From: Gammaproteobacteria bacterium
GTDB taxonomy: Bacteria; Pseudomonadota; Gammaproteobacteria; DSM-16500
Direction: 5' to 3'
Assembly (NCBI GenBank): GCA_014132615.1
Contig: BMAH01000048.1
Location: 1-64,000, forward strand
DNA: 64,000 nt
Below the pieces are notes generated by a model. That model did not search any database and was not told the DNA's origin. It saw only the letters and a program-made list of their open reading frames with translations. Both the position numbers and the translations under genes were made by a program. This document shows, piece after piece, positions 62,101-64,000 of this stretch (position 1 is the stretch's first letter; every line of letters starts with the position of its first letter).

Positions 62101-62169
62101 GATTGTCATCACCAAACAAATAACAATAGTAAACGCGGGTCTTTTTATGCAAAAAGTAGGTAAATTCAC
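59119..62169 (-). CDS. RND-family efflux pump inner-membrane protein
   Basis: A 1016-residue RND transporter with twelve membrane helices in the usual 1 + 5 + 1 + 5 layout and two large periplasmic loops. The proton-relay Asp pair is in GLVVDDAIVVLENI, and the relay Lys is in AKHGILITEFANRLR. The N-terminus NLPTFCIKRPAFTIVICLVMTIVG and the PIRWIPNVNLPVVTIQTIYPGA region are typical of the heavy-drug subclass. Adjacent adaptor, no outer-membrane channel gene in the window. It exports drugs, detergents or host compounds; the substrate is unknown. It overlaps the adaptor by 4 bp. Confidence 0.94.
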   Translation of the reverse strand: MNLPTFCIKRPAFTIVICLVMTIVGLIGFMNLPIRWIPNVNLPVVTIQTIYPGANAKLVEKDVTKVLEGSISGINGIETLTSRSRQDSSQIMITFKLGTNMNAAVEDVRGSIETARGLLPRDVENPIVAKSNTEGMPILYLTFYHPSYNARELSDYVDKYVVPAFETVDGVGQVQVLGKRITAMRVSLDPAKMAGAKVTVDEVVGLLRDQNASIPSGRIRSKDRFYSVVTDTTLKTAEQFNNLIIHGSQQEIVRLRDIGEAKWEEENVDSDFRVNGKSAVGLGIIAQSTANPLEVEQAIKKKITEVTRSLPKGMQARIDFNQADYIRSSMHSVYESFFEAILFVWLVIFAFLCSFRATIIPIITIPVCVITTFALLYFLGFSINTITLMAFVLAIGLVVDDAIVVLENISRHIEEGLAALPAAIAGSREIVFPIIAMTLTLAAVYTPIAFTPGLLGVLFREFTFTLAGAVIVSGIVALTLSPMMCASLLKPNQSASRYQTWMLKQLASLQIHYQRLLTLLLQKRKWVLGLLLIVGAIGYGVYKWLPTELAPTEDMSQIEAMIAAPRGASFQYTDSNVKQFESLLESNPEVESYLSIVGLYSPSHSYQIIKLKPKNERHHSMEEILQTVMEQGATIPGARVNAYIPPPPLAEFAGGDMGDNVGIVIMTTSDYRKLQQAVAKMIDAIKKIPEFVHVDNKLKWDSEQFQIDIDRDRAADLKVSIPSIANTISTLLASRTIGKIDDANIIVQMNESALTNPNIFQQIYVRNDNGVMLPLANVISVSETTTPEVFNRYERLRSDSIYVNLAPGFKVSDAINALEKIAKENLPDDMKYAFTGEAKSFLESSGKTALTFLLALVFIYLVLVAQFESFIDPFVILFTVPFAIVGAMLTLKLFGGSMNIYSNIGLITLVGLIAKHGILITEFANRLRQAGKSIQEAVIEASLLRLRPILMTTAAMILGALPLALAFGPGAESRQQIGLVVTGGLLFGTFFSLIVVPIAYTYLAPFRKLKLLDQEA

Positions 62170-63218
62170 GCTAAAGTCTCAGTTTTAATTTTAACTGGCA
62201 TACCATTTTTAATTTTTAATTGTCCATCTGTAATTACTTTATCACCTGGCGATAATCCTTCAATCACTTGTACTTTATCTTGCTCGCGCTTACCGATTAT
62301 CACCGTCACACTATAAGCTTTTCCATCTACAATTTTATAAACTTGTTCACCGTCTAAAATAGGCACTAAGCTTTTAGCAGGTATCATTAATGCTCTTTCT
62401 TCATTACCTAATAATTGTGTCGCATTTACAAACATACCTGGTGCTAATAAATTATCTTCATTTGCAATTTCAGCATATAAGGAAATAGATCGATTATCAG
62501 GATTAATGGTGGGTGAAATAAAAGAAACTTTTCCAGAAAATGCTTTCCCTGGATAAGCTGTACTTGTTACTTTTACTTCTTGACCTGCCTTGACTAAAGC
62601 AAAATATTTTTCAGGAATAGTGTATTCAATACGCAAATGCTTAGTGTCTGTTAATGTCACTAATGATTGACCTACTGTGACATAATCACCTAAATTAATC
62701 TTACCTTTACCTACTACACCATCAAAGGGCGCAAGCAATTTCATTTTATTTAGCATCACTTTTCTTTCTTTTGCTAATGCTTTCTTTTCTTTGAAATCTG
62801 CATCTGCTTGATCAATCGCTTGCTGGGCTATTGCACCTTGTTTACCTAAAAATACCTTACGTTTAAGATCATTTTCACTGTATTTAAGCTGTGCTTTAGC
62901 TGATTGATGTTGAGCCTTAAATACAGCATCATCTAATTGTATTAACACATCACCTTGTTTCACCATAGCGCCATCTTTAAAAAAGATTTCATCTACATGG
63001 CCCGCTACTTCGGGGGTAATTTCCACGCTGCGAGCAACCAACGTCCCCACAATATGCGTTTCTAAGGGCAAGTTTGTTTCTTTAACAGCACTTGCCTGCA
63101 CCCACACTGCATTAGGCATATCAGCTGATGAAGAAGTACGCCATTTATTAATACCCCAGATGGAAAATGTGGTAAGAATAATAAGTGCTAATATCGTTTT
63201 TTTCTTCTTCATCATCAT
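62166..63218 (-). CDS. RND efflux periplasmic adaptor (membrane fusion protein)
   Basis: A 350-residue membrane-fusion protein. An N-terminal signal anchor (KKKKTILALIILTTFSIWGI) is followed by a lipoyl half-motif (VGTLVARSVEITPEVAGHVDEIFFKDGAMVKQGD), an alpha-hairpin (about 90-150), the second lipoyl half (APFDGVVGKGKINLGDYVTVG), and beta-barrel and membrane-proximal domains. It connects the RND pump to an outer-membrane channel. It overlaps the pump gene (ATGA) and starts 6 bp after hslO. No regulator gene is adjacent. Confidence 0.93.
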   Translation of the reverse strand: MMMKKKKTILALIILTTFSIWGINKWRTSSSADMPNAVWVQASAVKETNLPLETHIVGTLVARSVEITPEVAGHVDEIFFKDGAMVKQGDVLIQLDDAVFKAQHQSAKAQLKYSENDLKRKVFLGKQGAIAQQAIDQADADFKEKKALAKERKVMLNKMKLLAPFDGVVGKGKINLGDYVTVGQSLVTLTDTKHLRIEYTIPEKYFALVKAGQEVKVTSTAYPGKAFSGKVSFISPTINPDNRSISLYAEIANEDNLLAPGMFVNATQLLGNEERALMIPAKSLVPILDGEQVYKIVDGKAYSVTVIIGKREQDKVQVIEGLSPGDKVITDGQLKIKNGMPVKIKTETLA

Positions 63219-63224
63219 ATCTCT

Positions 63225-64000
63225 TTAATGTAAATGAATATCAGTTGGTGGTGGCGTGCCTTTATCTGCAAAAATAGCAGCGACATCGCCTCTGTCAAAA
63301 ATATACTCCTGGTTACAAAAATCACATGTCACTGTAATAATTTGATGTGTATTTAATTCCGCTTCTGCTTCTTCTTGGCCTAACAATCTTATTGCATCTT
63401 CACTGCGTGCTCTTGAGCAACTGCAATTAAATCTAACGGGTGAAGCAGTAAAAAGACGAAGTTGCTCACCTTGATATAAACTTAGTAATAATCCTTCATA
63501 ATCTAATTGCAACATATCCGCAGTATGTAACTTCGATGTTAATTGATTGACGTATTGCCAATCTTCTTCTGGATTTTCAGAAAATTGCGTTTCTTCTTTC
63601 TTCACACCCGGTACGATTTGAAGTAGTAATCCAGCTGCTTGTTTATCGTCAACGGCTAACCAAATTTTAGTGGGTAATTGTTCGGAATCATTAAAATATC
63701 CTTCAATTGATTCTGCTAAAGACCGCCCGCGGAATGAGACTATGCCTTGATAACGGTTTTTGCCAGGCCCAGGATCTAACATGACGACTAATACGCCCTC
63801 TTCCAGCGCATCGATTAATTGATCGTAGGAGAGTTCCCCTTCCCACTTGACTAATCCGCGCATATTGAATTGGTTATCACACTGTGCGAGCAATAATTTC
63901 AATGCACCCTTACCCCTAAATTGTAAAGTTAAGCGGCCTTCAAATTTAATGATGGCACTTAGCAAGCTAGCTATACATAATGCCTCACCTAATAGTTGGC
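63225..64000 (-). CDS. hslO: Hsp33 redox-regulated chaperone, 5' end beyond the window
   Basis: Hsp33 is a holdase activated by oxidation. The zinc-binding redox switch is present as CSCSRAR and CDFCNQEY. The fold segments KFEGRLTLQFRGKGALKLLLAQCDNQFNMRG and SFRGRSLAESIEGYF are conserved. The longest start-to-stop frame begins at TTG 63965, but the frame stays open to the window edge and encodes QLLGEALCIASLLSAIIKFEG, matching family members upstream of that codon. The true start therefore lies beyond position 64000. It is the first visible gene of the efflux-yciB-bolA run. Confidence 0.93.
   Translation of the reverse strand, partial: QLLGEALCIASLLSAIIKFEGRLTLQFRGKGALKLLLAQCDNQFNMRGLVKWEGELSYDQLIDALEEGVLVVMLDPGPGKNRYQGIVSFRGRSLAESIEGYFNDSEQLPTKIWLAVDDKQAAGLLLQIVPGVKKEETQFSENPEEDWQYVNQLTSKLHTADMLQLDYEGLLLSLYQGEQLRLFTASPVRFNCSCSRARSEDAIRLLGQEEAEAELNTHQIITVTCDFCNQEYIFDRGDVAAIFADKGTPPPTDIHLH

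Overview
The window is AT-rich chromosomal DNA of a Gammaproteobacterium. The likeliest placement is the Legionellales (Legionella, Coxiella, Berkiella or Aquicella type). The reasons are gammaproteobacterial housekeeping synteny (uvrY-uvrC-pgsA-tRNA Gly/Cys/Leu; yafS-rnhA-dnaQ; asd-fimV-truA-accD-dedD), a 1.6-kaa NAD-glutamate dehydrogenase, FadE-type acyl-CoA dehydrogenases, and several secreted or eukaryote-like proteins (ankyrin, F-box, thaumatin-like, GIDE, LRR) of the kind these intracellular bacteria carry. The genus cannot be fixed from the sequence alone. No rRNA, insertion sequence, prophage or CRISPR array was seen.

Layout. 1-4.9 kb: an MCE/Mla-type lipid ABC transporter operon (STAS-permease, ATPase, MCE protein, lipoprotein) running into a 2OG-Fe(II) oxygenase-like gene and an FkbM methyltransferase. 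5-7.5 kb: DUF2147 protein, adk, an unknown gene and lpxH. 7.8-9.5 kb: an ankyrin protein whose N-terminal half resembles a papain-like (C58/YopT-type) cysteine peptidase. 9.5-20.9 kb: yjbQ, dedD, accD, truA, a miniature fimV, asd, an alpha/beta hydrolase that has lost its nucleophile, the giant gdh, tsaB and fdxA. 20.9-26.8 kb: tRNA-Leu, -Cys and -Gly, pgsA, uvrC, a GacA/LetA-type regulator, tRNA-Ser, dnaQ, rnhA and yafS, then the divergent mltD. 28.4-34 kb: a second ankyrin-like protein, a small secreted protein, a FadL-type porin, a redoxin and an MHS-family transporter. 34-40 kb: the fadE-fadA-fadB operon. 40-49.4 kb: an accessory-looking stretch with an LRR protein, a PfpI-family protein, an F-box/ankyrin protein, secreted unknowns, a gene remnant, a beta-barrel protein, a large thaumatin-like protein and a GIDE-domain protein. 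49.8-56.8 kb: a membrane sulfatase-fold protein, a second fadE, a DUF1189 protein, hpt and nagZ. 56.9-64 kb: prmB, an unknown, bolA, yciB, an RND efflux pump with its adaptor, and the 3' part of hslO, which runs off the window.

How the parts fit. FadL, the fadE-fadA-fadB operon, the second FadE and the large glutamate dehydrogenase suggest growth on fatty acids and amino acids. The LetA-type regulator is in its ancestral place. The ankyrin, F-box, peptidase-like and thaumatin-like genes are the best candidates for host-directed proteins. Their assignment as effectors is inference: no secretion system is encoded here. Many long ORFs start upstream of the true start, so I moved starts where a Shine-Dalgarno sequence or family alignment supports it, and each entry says so.
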